Notes under the pieces: generated by a model | The model's input: only the letters and a program-made list of their open reading frames with translations | Database searches by the model: none | What the model was told of the DNA's origin: nothing | Translations under genes and position numbers: made by a program | DNA from: Saccoglossus kowalevskii | Lineage: Eukaryota; Hemichordata; Enteropneusta; Harrimaniidae | Length of the DNA: 28,462 nucleotides | Assembly (NCBI RefSeq): GCF_000003605.2 | Contig: NW_003155737.1 | Location: forward strand, 1,004,027-1,032,488 | Direction of reading: 5' to 3' | Shown: positions 1-11,215 of the stretch, piece by piece | Layout: the number at the start of each line of letters is the position of its first letter | Position numbering within the stretch: the first letter of the stretch is position 1

Positions 1-256
1 ATCATTACTAGGAATGTTTAACCAATCAAGAACGTTGTTGATTTGAGACAAAATCATTACTAGGAGTATTTAACCAATCAGAACATTGTTGATTTGAGAC
101 AAAATCATTACTAGGAGTGTTTAGCCAATCAAAAGATTGTTGATTTGAGACAAAATCATTACTAGGAGTGTTTAACCAATCAGAGTGTTGTTGATTTGAG
201 ACACAATCATTACTAGGAGTGTTTAGCCAATCAAAACATTGTTGATTTGAGTCACA
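1..256. repeat. 51-bp tandem repeat, five units, continuing past the left edge
   Basis: Units start at 1, 53, 104, 155 and 206. Four are 51 bp long. The leftmost is 52 bp because of one extra base. On the minus strand each complete unit reads as 17 residues of the type NDFVSNQQxxDWLNTPS. The array reaches the window edge, so its full length is unknown. Confidence 0.92.
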
Positions 257-334
257 TTCATTGCTAGAAGTGATTTGAAAGTGGCATCTGTTAAATTGAT
301 GATAATTTTTTTGTTTGTACTTTTCTAATATCAA
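26..334 (-). other. Open frame of about 100 codons across the 51-bp repeat (coding status uncertain)
   Basis: The minus frame stays open through five units because 51 is a multiple of three, then hits TGA where the leftmost unit gains a base. Some differences between units are silent (CTA/TTA Leu, AAC/AAT Asn), while the residues after QQ vary freely. There is no ATG at its start and no matching family is known to me. It may be part of a low-complexity exon broken by a frameshift, or a minisatellite that is open by chance. Confidence 0.2.
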
Positions 335-2233
335 TAATCTCTCTGTGTATAAAAGTACATGTTTCAGTGCCTGAATTATGTCGTTGTTGTCAGTTATTTC
401 TTGGAGTAGTACTGGTATATGTAATTACTGTGCATTCCCCACTACTTTTAATACACATGTAGTTTCATCCAGCGTGCCTGACTCACTCATTAAGTACCTC
501 TTCAGAGATTATCAGGAATCCAATACATTATCTAATATATTTATTATAGATTATTTGTAAATTAACTGAGTAATTATACACGTATGTATTGCTGATTAGA
601 CACAATAGACTCATCATCTTATCATTTATCTTTATGTCCTTCAATCACCCCTCCATGCCAGACATGAACTGTCATAGCGATTTTAATCTTTCTGCAAGAC
701 TTCATTCAAATCTAAATCATCCACTACATAACTACTCTCTTGATAGTCAATTTATACCTCCTTTCAAAACACAGTGATATATGTAAAGCTGATATTAAAC
801 CTTTCAGGACTAATTACTTGAATCTGAACTAAGTTATATAAGCTGCTGGCTGTGTTTGAACAAATCCCAGTGAAGTCAATCATTGCATGTACTCTGTGTT
901 ATGTTGTACACTATACTGCCTATGGTCATTTTAAACAACTACAATCCTTTGATCTTTTCTTACAGGCCAGATGGAGCCTCATCAATTTAGGATTACTGCT
1001 TTCAGAGAAAATAGTGGACCAAAATAACAAGCCTACAGGGAAGACTTCGGGCTTCACTTTTCGAGGGATTTTTTTTCTAAGGAACCTGAATTTGTCTTGA
1101 GATTTAGTATTAAATCTATGCCCCGTGAGAATGTCACATGTAGATGTGTGGGTGTTTTTTTTTTTAGTTTTTTGATCACTGTGATTGCAATATATGTATA
1201 TTATAAATATTGGATATAACTCTTATCATGTACAGCTACAGATATTTGTGCGATTGCTTGTAATTTACTGAAGGTGGCAGAGTGGATATCGCTTTCTACT
1301 TTGCATGGATGCACTAAAGACTACTTATTGCTATTCAATGATATTTTATTTATTATACTAGTATATTAAGAACATTTGTTGAGTAGATTGTCATAATCTT
1401 CTTATGACAACGCTGACAATTTAGCTAGATGTGATATTCAATCAATCATACAGGTGCGTTTTAATACTATTCTCATTGTATGCAGGTATATTTTTTTTTC
1501 GCAGACATTTTTTAGGGGTTTTCATTTTATCTGTATTTGCTGTTCCGAAAATGATTTCATTTAAACTATTTCCAGCATGCATTTCACTCTAAAGTATAAG
1601 AATGCCTTTGATTTTGTTGAAAAAATCAAAAATTATTAATACATATTGTAATATACAACATAGCAAGACACTGTTGGGTAAAGGTGAAGAGCAGATATAG
1701 ACAGCTGCATCTGTGTTAAACTATCGTGTTTTTATAAGTATGCAAACCATATTTTTATTTTGATGCCTTGCAAGTTGTATATGGTAAATTTTGAATTATT
1801 TATTCGAGGAAACATTCAATATCTTTGTGATGGGGAGGGCTACCCCACGACAAACATGAACTACTTTGAGGGGGAGGGGGATACAACTACTTGTGGTGCT
1901 CAAGAACCTGCAACCATTTTTCTGTTTACAATTCTGAACATTAGGTAAAGAGGGTAGCTTTAAATTTTTAAAATACATTGTCACAGTGTGATAAATGTGA
2001 CCACATGGTGCCGTTCGTATAATACATGGTATGAATAAATTTTGTCACATTAAAGGTGGCCTTTTATCAATGGGTTTTTTTTTTTGTAGCTTCCCAATTC
2101 ATTTTCGTTATGTACTTTGCATTGACAAAATATAGAATTGACATCGTTAAATGCTTAATGTAATTTTTTCAACACCTAAACTAACTTTATAATATTCAGC
2201 ATCATGATTGGGAACCAAACTTATGTTATTATT
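335..2233. other. AT-rich stretch, nothing supported
   Basis: It contains only short scattered open frames. A frame at 852-1100 follows an acceptor-like TTTTCTTACAG but has no recognisable domain and no partner exon. A G-rich patch lies at 1831-1880. Confidence 0.5.
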
Positions 2234-2395
2234 TTAAAGCGAGAGAGTCACCTGCGCATGCGTCAGATTACCATAGCGTGTCATTGTTTACAAACAAGCA
2301 TCTACCTATGAGCCTTTGCGTTTTTAGCATATGTTGTTATCGTTGGTTGAGACTCAATTTTCGTGCGTGCCCAGGTGACGACCCTCCCGCTTTAA
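2234..2395. mobile_element. MITE family 1, copy 1 (TTAA-bounded, about 162 bp)
   Basis: The element is bounded by TTAA on both sides. The left end TTAAAGCGAGAGAGTC..ACCTGCGCA and the reverse complement of the right end TTAAAGCGGGAGGGTC..ACCTGGGCA match as imperfect terminal inverted repeats of about 30 bp. It is too short to encode a transposase. A TTAA target would suit a piggyBac-like helper, but the ends do not start with the usual CCC, so this assignment is tentative. A relative lies at 8322-8451 in the opposite orientation. Confidence 0.8.
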
Positions 2396-3100
2396 CAGAC
2401 ATTAAAAAATCCTTCCACATCACAATTTCAGTATTCTTTCATTCCATTAACTGCCACCCTCCCCTACCCACCATTTTTAGTATGCAAGTAAAAAAAACAT
2501 TACAGATAATGTTAATATTAGTATAGATTATTTGCATCCATTTTTCAAAAGTCCAAATTTAATGATTTACTAAGTATTCTGTATTATTAGATAGTGTTTA
2601 GTTGGAAACAAGTTTTGGTGATTTGAGTTCACTTGTGTACTAGTGTTTTTATTTAATGTAAATACAATTGTTTTATAGTATTAAGGAAAATACTTAAATA
2701 TCCAGCAAATATTCAACTACTATGATTTTATTTTTGACAAGGTGACGAGATTTATATAAATTCTTTCTACTCATTAAGTACTGGTTCTCAAGATTATAGC
2801 TTCAAATGGAATTTACTTTCAAATTATTATTTAAAGTGTATGTACTTTAACGCTGTTTTCTGGTGTGATCCATTTAATAGGGTGGTGACAAGGCCAGCTG
2901 AGAGGAGCAACATGGCTGACAATCTTTCAGTCAGTCTCCGTCAGAAAATGGTTTGACTCGATATTTGTAAAATGATAGCTGCTAACCACCTAGCTTATTG
3001 TTAATTTTTAAACAAGTCTTTGACACTAACATCAAATTTTGTCACATTAATCATATGTCCATATTTTTAGTCCGGGGGTCTGAAAATTGGATGAATTAGC
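2396..3100. other. AT-rich stretch, nothing supported
   Basis: A short ATG frame at 2911 with a good start context (AACATGGCT) ends after 14 codons. No splice donor of quality follows it, so I do not call a gene. Confidence 0.4.
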
Positions 3101-3620
3101 CTGTGTATTTGTCCATCCATTTCACTGACACATAACAGGCTATCTTTCTCACACTTCACACAAAAACATAATGCAAGCAATAACAGAAAGCCGGCAGCCA
3201 TTTTGAACTCCCAATTTTCTGTATCTGGATACTGAAATATGTTTGGAGCAGCTTCTCTGAAATGACTAGAATGATTTCAATCAAACTTACTTATTGGGTT
3301 ACAAAGGCATGTGATAGGTTATTTGGAATTGTGGCAAAAAAAATAGACAACTGGTGGCCAGTTTGTCGATGCCAATACTAGTACTTCACTAATACACTGC
3401 CTGATTCACAAGTTCCATACTTGTGGTACAATGTAACACTGTTTGGTAGTTTTGTGATTGTCAAATTGACAGCTGTTTCCCAGAGGTGGATAGTTGAATA
3501 ACTTTCTATTATGATCAATGCATACTGGGTTACAGATGTGCATTTGTTTTCAAGATTTGGATGAAAATATTGGTGGTCATTTGGATTTTGCTAGTTTTGT
3601 CTGAAATACAATTACTGTTT
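3100..3620. repeat. Degenerate tandem-like repeat of roughly 160-230 bp
   Basis: Related segments recur. TTGGGTTACAAAGGCATGTG near 3295 resembles CTGGGTTACAGATGTGCAT near 3526. GGCAGCCATTTTGAA near 3194, CTGGTGGCCAGTTTG near 3351 and TTGGTGGTCATTTGGA near 3570 share a core. Divergence is high. Confidence 0.5.
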
Positions 3621-5160
3621 CTGTTTAATGTTGGCAAACAGATTATGTATCAATTTCTTTGGTCGACATGTATTATATACATGTGACTTGTTCTGTCTGT
3701 ACATTGAGATCAGATACTGCTAGAACCAAATGGGGACTACATTGTCAGGATCTGTAGAAAATTGGAAATTATATTCTGAAACATATACAAAACGATGCAG
3801 CCTCATTTTAACAAGAATATTATGCCGTTTTTGAGGTTGAAAGTTTGTAATACCGATACAATCCTCTGTTAACTGTTATTGCATTTGCCAAGTATTTAAA
3901 CTTTCATAGACACTTCCTATTGCACATGTAGATATTTCAACTTTTTTTTGTTTTAATTAATTTATAAAACGAATTTGGATTTTGAATTGTGTATTTTAAT
4001 TGCTGTTTATTTTGTAAAAGGCAGAGAATAAATGTATGCAAAGGTGACAAGTCAGTTACAATAAACATTTGTTGTTTTGGTGAAATAGATTAGTAGAATG
4101 TTGTGCCGTATATCAGTACACTAATTTCCGGAGACAATCCCCTTGTATAGAAATACATTCAAAACCCCTGTTAGTTACCACCTGTCCATAGTACTTTTAG
4201 GCAGTCCCAAAGCATAAAATAGTACGAGCAACCTGTGAAATAAAAACAAGATATTGACTTCAGTTTGTTACCACAAATACTACCACCAGATGAAAATTCC
4301 TTGATTTGTATGTATCCCAGGGGAAATTAATCTTCTATTTTAGTTGATGTAAATTTAACTTGGAAAGTTTTCCAGGAAATTATATTTTGTTATGGAACAT
4401 TTCCCTTTTTAATAAGACTGTGCAAGTATTACACATTCATTGTTAAGAGCCGACTTATCCTTGGGGGCGGACATCCGGGTATGTTCACCACCTGGCAACC
4501 ATCACGGTGAAAACAAAGGCCGATGTGCTTTGGAATAGTTATTGAGACGCCCCTGAACAGATTACCCCCACACGTGCAACATAAATAAATGTTGTCATCT
4601 ATTTCAGATGCATGCGTATAGTGCCCAGAGTTTTTTGTAAAGAAATGTACAAATTAAATGTATTTCCATGCATGTAGGATGCAGGGAAAATTTACAACTG
4701 CAGTAAATAGCAGACGATCATTTCCTGGGGTTCAAACTTCAAACATCATTTTTGTCACGGTTTTCGCGCTGGTGAGTGCTTCAATAAACATACTATCGAT
4801 TGATGATAGTTTATGTTGCCTGCTGTATGAAAGTGGTGTACTTTTATCGACCGTGTTACGCCGCAAGTCTGTGAGTAGAATAATAATTAGCTCTTCTGTG
4901 TCAATAGAATCCTAATATCTGAAAATAACAAATTTAATGACACAAAATATATCAAAATATTACTAAAATGCCATCACAGTGGTAGAAGACTGATACAAGA
5001 AGAGCTATACTAGTATATGGACCCACGGCTAACCGACATATTGTTTTTAGGCAGAAATAAATGGACAAAGTGCGATGTGAAAATTAAGGGTCGAGTAGTC
5101 GACATTACGTGAAGGGAACCGTAGAAAATTATGACGCACGACTGTGGCGGCGGCACGGGA
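3621..5160. other. Non-coding stretch with one weak exon candidate
   Basis: It is AT-rich sequence without recognisable genes. A plus-strand ATG frame at 4658-4915 (85 codons) has an acceptor-like TGCATGTAG inside it and two donor-like sites, GCGCTG|GTGAGT and AAGTCT|GTGAGT. The product has one hydrophobic stretch around IIFVTVFALVSASINIL and matches nothing I know. Confidence 0.35.
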
Positions 5161-5199
5161 GGGGGGCGATCGCCACTGGAAAAAATAGCGTCGCCCCCC
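5161..5199. repeat. GC-rich hairpin
   Basis: GGGGGGCGA at 5161-5169 pairs exactly with TCGCCCCCC at 5191-5199 across a 21-base loop, inside a GC-rich patch (about 5140-5200) that contrasts with the AT-rich surroundings. This may be the core of a short repeat element. Confidence 0.7.
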
Positions 5200-5419
5200 T
5201 AAAGTCAAGCTGAAACCCTTTGTGTCAACAAAATTATCCACTCAAAATACAGGAAATTATATTAGTAAGGGGGAGCGTGCCCCGGGACTCCTAGACTAGA
5301 TGTCCACATTTTGGCGATAGTCATTATAAATTAACGCTAATGACACAGAAAATATTTTATTGAAAGTAAAACCACCGGAAAAAAAATACCGATAGTCTGA
5401 GATATTGTCGCTCTAAAAT

Positions 5420-5660
5420 ATTAACTTTGGTGGTCATACACACGGTCACAACAAACATCTTAATTAATGCTGAGAACATGGTGCAAATGTCTTAATTGGG
5501 GTCACATATCTACATTGATGACTAGTACATGATTATATCATTTTAATTGGTAGTCAAACATTGTCACAACATGCATCCTAATTGATTGTAAGTACATGGT
5601 CAAAACATCTTAATTGGCCAACAAACATATAGTCGTAACATCTTAATTGGTGGTAATAAC
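5420..5660. repeat. Degenerate short tandem repeat (about 35-50 bp units)
   Basis: The phrase CATCTTAATTGG followed by GGTCA and ACATGGTCACAA-like text recurs five to six times with drift (near 5456, 5488, 5541, 5576, 5608 and 5639). Confidence 0.7.
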
Positions 5661-8321
5661 GGGCAGACTTGTTTATTATAACCTGCATATTAATGTTCAA
5701 CAGTTCTTTATTCATATACCGTAGTTGTTCTATAAGTGTCGCATACGTAAATTACAGAAGAATATTTTAATGTTTCAATTTACAACAAATTGGAGTTTAT
5801 GTTTTTACACGCTTTTAATAGAGATACGCTTCTAAAAAAGCCAAAATAAAAGTTTTTGTAAATGACTCAAACATTGTAAGTCACGTCGGATACACTATAT
5901 TTTGATATACTAAATGTATTGTGTTGAAACTTAGACTTTTTAAAAACATATGTTTAAAAATCTCAAGATAAATTAGTATGAATTGTATGATGTGTTAGAA
6001 ATGGTTTCTATTTCTTGTTTGTCTGTTCACAATTCTCACATTTACTAATACGTGAAATGTTGGTTTATGGATGTACTATTACGTAAAAAGCATGTATGCT
6101 TATTCACACCAGACATGCTTAATGTTATCATAGAGTGTAACATAGATCTGTCAATGAATGTTTATATCACCATAAGATTGGCACCAATATGTCCAGAAAT
6201 ACATGTACGAGACTTCAAACTGCACCGGAATTATACATTGATTGGAAGATTGGAAAGATTGAAGAAAAATTACTTAAAATATCCAGAACACAAGGAATTG
6301 TTTACGATGACGGACGCCAGACAACGTACGACGCCGACGGATTATGTTAATCACTCACTATACCTTGCCTATTCATTTCATTACTGACATAGCAGTGTAC
6401 CCTGTGCTGTGGATGAACTGTGTTAGTCAGACGTAGTCTGAATATAGATTTAGTTTGAGTGACGCCCGTCTATACGTTCGTCATTTTTTCTCGGACATGC
6501 ACAGACTGATTTTGTTCAAAGTTGGCACAAAGGCCAGTCAAATGAGAGATGTATGCATGGCGATTTGATTTTTGTCAGACATTTAAAAAAAAACATGCTT
6601 CTAGAACGATTTATTTTGACTTTGGCGTTGATGGTGTTGCTACGCTGAGCCATACTTACCTTACCATATCAATAGTAAGGTGTCGATTGAAATTCTTGCC
6701 ATAATTTCGATCTTCTCTTTAATTTGGATTCAAATGGCCGACTGGGAGTCATTGTTATATATCCATATATATATATCCATATTACTAGTATTTCTTCTCA
6801 CTTTTGACGTGCTGAGAATTCTACTTCGATACTTAATCTAGATTATAAATGCTCAAGGTTGTAATAATTACGCATATTTCATATTTGCTACGAACATAAA
6901 TGGTGGATTGCTGATGCACATCTGATATTTTTGTGATTTTATTCAAAATGGACTACTGGCGGCCATGTTGATTTTATTTGTATTTCTTGGACATATTTTG
7001 ACCGATTTGAAAGTAGGTGGCTATTTTCGTTCCAAAAAATGCCTGGGTCAATTTTATTCAAGCCCAGTATGGATCATACCGGGGTATAAACATCACGTAT
7101 TATTGTTTTGTGATTTGATTCAACATGCCTAACTGGCGTATGTGTGGATTATGTACGACACTGACAAGATTAATCTCATTGCTACGAGATGCCACTTTGA
7201 ATGAATATAACCTGGATATGGTGCCATTTAAAGTAAAATTGTTTGCAGTTAACGTGATAAATATCCTCCGACAATCTACATCGACAGTCAATGGACACTG
7301 GTCGGGAACTACGTCATTGACAGTGACTTGTTTCATTTTGACATTATTAAATATGTAATTTGACGTTGTATTATCACTTTGCGGTTTTCCACAGATCGTA
7401 CAATGCGAGAATGCAATGTTGATGCACACTATTTGTGTTTCACAGATCGATTTATTGTCCTGCCAACCAGGATATATAATATAGGTTAATATATGTTGCG
7501 GTTGGATTCGGTTGGCCACATTCCAGCTTGAGTTAGGATTTCAGCGGAACAACTTGAACTTGAACTCTCACGAATCACTTGTTAACATAAACTGCATTTA
7601 TTAGTGATCGAAACACTTCAAACTAAAGTGTAAACTTCTGATAATTACATAGATTTGTATAATGCCATAAAACATGAACATTGCATAGTAAACAGATGAA
7701 CTGACCCACAGTTGAGCATGGACTAAACTAGAACAGAACTACCGTTTAATTTAAAGGGGAAATGGAACATTTCCACCCAGACGGGGGTCAACCAATCAGT
7801 GACTGCGTACTAAATTAATAATGGAATATCAGTCAGAAAGGAAGGATAGAATGTTTTCGATTGATTTATATACAAACTGGAGCGAAATAATCGGAATTAC
7901 TCATTAAATTGGAACAAATAATATAGATCAATAAATATATAGAAATTATCAACATCAAAAACACACCTATGGCTTATTATGGTTTCAATGATATATGTGT
8001 AACTTGAAGAACAGTTCCGAAACTAGGTTAAGCCTAGATCACTTTATGAATATAAGGATAACACAGGAGAAAAGAACCAAACTCCTAGTACTTTCTAATA
8101 CTGAATAGGTAATAGGTTTGATTTATTTATTCATAATGTACATTTGCAGACTAGCCTGAGATTAAGAGCGCATAATATAAACGTGTGGAAGTCTTTCAAG
8201 AGTAACAAATAACATGACAATTTTAGGCCTTGGAGGCTTTCCGGGACAGTATTGATAATTGTGACTTTGCTTCGTATGAAATTGGACGCCATTCCATAAA
8301 CGTGGGCAGCTACAAAAACGC
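5661..8321. other. Long stretch with no supported gene; contains a three-copy motif
   Basis: A degenerate motif of the type ATTCAAAATGGCCxACTGGCGGCCAT occurs near 6728, 6941 and 7118, suggesting an old repeat. The longest open frames are 6052-6387 (+) and 7100-7519 (-, about 139 codons). Both begin without ATG and show no recognisable domain, so I regard them as probably chance. Confidence 0.45.
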
Positions 8322-8451
8322 TTAAAGCGGGAGGGTCGTCATCTGCGCACGCGCGGGAATTGAGTCCCAACACACGCTAAAAACGCAAAGGCTCGTGGGT
8401 AGACGCTTGTTTGTAAACAATGACACGCTATGGCCACTCTCTTGTATTTAA
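8322..8451. mobile_element. MITE family 1, copy 2 (inverted, internally shortened)
   Basis: The reverse complement matches 2234-2395: TTTGTAAACAATGACACGCTATGG, GCTAAAAACGCAAAGGCTC and the end TTAAAGCGGGAGGGTCGTC are all shared. TTAA bounds both ends. About 20 bases of the second terminal repeat are missing (GGCCACTCTCTTGTATTTAA replaces a longer end), so this copy is about 130 bp. Confidence 0.8.
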
Positions 8452-9513
8452 AATGAAACACAGATGCTCATAGCGGTTGTACAAACACTCCATTACCAAA
8501 CGCGTGTATCTATTGTTACAGTATATGCACGTAAATCTAAATACTTGTCTATAGATAAATTTTAAATTCTATATGTCATCTACACATACGTCATCTATTC
8601 CTTTTAGTTATGTAGATCTTATTGTCCTCATTCATCTACAAGTTTATCTACGTTGATTGACAGAAAAAGCCAGGCCAAATACTAGTATTGCATTGTATTT
8701 GAACTATCGATGCAGACACCAACTCGCCTTTCTCAGAAATCCAATCGACCATTCCGACAATTCTAAAAATGAATGTCAGTTTATCTTTGCTCTATACATG
8801 CTAATTAAAGATGATGATAAAACGATATTCCGTGATCACCGCAGCAGGAACATTTTAACATATTTACAAAATAAATTAAGACAGTTTAAGCCACACTGAC
8901 TAATTATTACATATATTGTTCCCATATATACTCACCTTGTCAGGATAGGAAAACGACACGCCCGAATATGTCGAGTTTCCGTTGTCCAGTCGAATCATCA
9001 AAACAATATTTACAATGTACTTATAGGGACATACTTTCATTTGTTACTTCTAACCTTTCTATCTGCTTATATGAGTCAGCGTATCTTTTTTTTCGCAGCC
9101 TCAGTGTAATATAGATCTTATCAGGAGTAAAGAGGGTAAGCAAGTTTGTGATCAGTTCTTTCTGTAAACTGAGACGTACCCTTGTATCATTTTTCTTCCT
9201 GTGATTAACTTTTGAGTAAAACATACCGAACTAACTGTGACAAACACACCACATTGTGTTTTTCTTATTCTATAAATACTCGCTATTAAACAACTTATTT
9301 CTCTGTTGTAGATTCGGGATTTTATTAAGCATATTATATTAATTATAATTATTAAACGGTCAAATGCAGTAAGAACACTTGTGTTTGTGATATTGCATAG
9401 TCGACTGGGTAACTTGGCGTCGACCATCTTTGATTTTTACCGCGGTCCATTTTTTGAGCTGTAGTTCGAATGTCCAACGTAAAATCGACAATAATCTTCA
9501 CGCCATTATATTA
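8452..9513. other. AT-rich stretch, nothing supported
   Basis: It contains short overlapping open frames on both strands with no domain, motif or splice pattern that I can defend. Confidence 0.5.
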
Positions 9514-9804
9514 CAGGGTGGTACTCGTTGCGCATGCGCGAACTATGGGTCTCATAAGCATATGGCGATTTTGTCTGTTGCGCATACCAACGAGTACACA
9601 CTAAAGGATACCAAGCATCAATTAGCTACTTATTTTTAGGTGTTTAGAAGATATCGAAGAAGTAGTTAGCGGTCATTAGTGCAAGTGGCGCCCAGAGCAA
9701 AACTCGTACCCCTGATTTAACTAAAAGAATGCATTGGATTATGGGGAAATCAATGTTTATCAACACAAATGTCGCACATGCGCGGCGCGACGACTACCGC
9801 CCTT
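9514..9804. mobile_element. MITE family 2, copy 1 (about 290 bp)
   Basis: The left end CAGGGTGGTACTCGTTGCGC and the reverse complement of the right end AAAGGGCGGTAGTCGTCGCGC form imperfect terminal inverted repeats. The interior shares CCAACGAGTACA, GATATCGAAG, TTAGTGCA and AACACAAATGTCG with the copy at 18850-19103. No coding capacity is evident. A clean target-site duplication is not visible. Confidence 0.78.
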
Positions 9805-10285
9805 TAGACATCCAAACAACGGTACATTTCCATTGATATTGCGCGCTACAGATACTAGTGTGTTGACGCATGTGTTTTTTGTTTGCTTATAAGGCGTTAT
9901 GGGAACGCAGAGATTATTGTGTAATAATAACAGATCTAAACAGATATATAAAAAAACAGTCAAGACAATTTTATTTGTACCAAAATATCGCTAACCACTA
10001 ATAATGCAGAGAGAACACAGATCTGATTTGCCTTCCTTAACGAACTAAAGTTACATTCCAACTTTGTATTATAAGCAGAACACCTCTCACACGTGATAAC
10101 TGTGAAAAATGATGAAATCATTTGGTTTTCAAACAAATCCGGAAATATTGTTGCAGTGTAGCACCAAATCAAATATAATTATCATTGGTAGTAATCACTA
10201 AGGCCCACTTTACTTATGGAAGTATTACAGAATTGGACTGACCATACAAAGTACTAACGCTATTATGAACTATCTTTAACGCAAT
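9805..10285. other. Non-coding stretch, nothing supported
   Basis: It lies between the MITE and the duplicated block and holds only short chance frames. Confidence 0.5.
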
Positions 10286-10396
10286 AATGACATTCTTAAT
10301 TCGGATACATGAATATATACCATTTGCAGAGTTTTGGTGTGCATGAGTTCAAGGGCTCCGTCGTTCGATATTCACTGAAGACATTTCCTTCCTGGC
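10286..10396 (+). repeat. Partial third unit of the duplicated block
   Basis: GACATTCTTAAT and ATACCATTTGCAGAGTTTTG here match GACATTCTGAAT and ACACCATTTGCGAGTTTCTG inside the two larger copies downstream, so a truncated earlier unit seems to precede them. Confidence 0.5.
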
Positions 10397-10692
10397 TTGT
10401 GACTCGAGAAGTTTCTGGCCTGTGACTCGAGACATGTTCGACTAGTTCATGCAAATAACTGCGTTACGTGACTACAACTTTTATACAATATTTTCCAACC
10501 ATACAGTTTCAAGTAAGATTTGTACTATCTTAGTGATTATTACACAGCAATGAATAAGACTGTCTATAAGATTATCTGTCATATACTCCCACCTACAAAA
10601 GTTGTTGTCACGAAGCTGTATTTTTGGCGGGCTTATGCAAAATAACCTTTTGATTCTAATTTTTAAAAATAAAACATTTCACCTATTAAGCA

Positions 10693-10730
<38 letters not shown>

Positions 10731-11183
10731 TTTATAGAATTTTTAGACTTGGACATTCTGAATCCATTTCTTTACTACTATCCATCTATACCGATGTAAT
10801 ATAATACACCATTTGCGAGTTTCTGGTGCACGTGATATCCTGTCCGATTATATAGGCTTGATCAAAGTCGATTCATGACACACACGATCGCAGTTTTGCG
10901 CATACAGACAATTAAGACAAATAAATGCAACTTTTCAGGATTTCAAGGTGTTTAGAATCAAACCTTGCCGTGATAGGGATATTTTTATGACAATTTTAAT
11001 AACAATTGTACGAATCAGCAGGTTGTATGACGTATTTTAACATAAATGTCAAGTGGTACTGAAACCCGCAAATAGTCTATTCAACTCGACGTATGTGATT
11101 CCAGACATAAAAGATTAATCTCCGAAAAACGTATAACATTTGCATATTTACAGAGATAATAAACATCAATTGCTAATTACATA
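10397..11183 (+). repeat. Direct duplication, copy A (about 0.79 kb)
   Basis: It runs from TTGTGACTCGAGAAG to TTGCTAATTACAT and is matched along its length by copy B at 11216-12113. Shared landmarks include TTGTACTATCTTAGTGATTA, GTTGTTGTCACGAAGC, TTGTACGAATCAGCAGGTT, and long near-identical blocks ending in CATCAATTGCTAATTACAT. A (TA)n tract sits where copy B has about 235 bp of other sequence. No coding frame is shared. Confidence 0.88.
10695..10725. repeat. (TA)n microsatellite
   Basis: About 15 uninterrupted AT dinucleotides lie inside copy A, at the point where copies A and B differ in length. Confidence 0.95.
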
Positions 11184-11215
11184 TGCTGTGAGTAGCAATG
11201 ACTCGAGATGTGTCC

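Noticed and set aside
955-1100. Exon after TTTTCTTACAG, possibly a transposase remnant (FRENSGPK-like text)
   Set aside because: It stops within about 20 codons in that frame, and the resemblance is too short to support a family.
2278-2526. Frame sharing a DDPPAL peptide with a frame at 8131-8373
   Set aside because: The shared peptide comes from the two MITE copies, not from a conserved protein.
6052-6387. Plus frame of 111 codons as a gene
   Set aside because: It starts at GTG, has no family features and no flanking splice partners. The end contains repeat-like GACGGACGCCAGAC text.
7100-7519. Longest open frame (minus, about 139 codons) as a gene
   Set aside because: It starts at GTG rather than ATG, the plus strand is also open over much of it, no domain is recognised, and it begins in a degenerate repeat.
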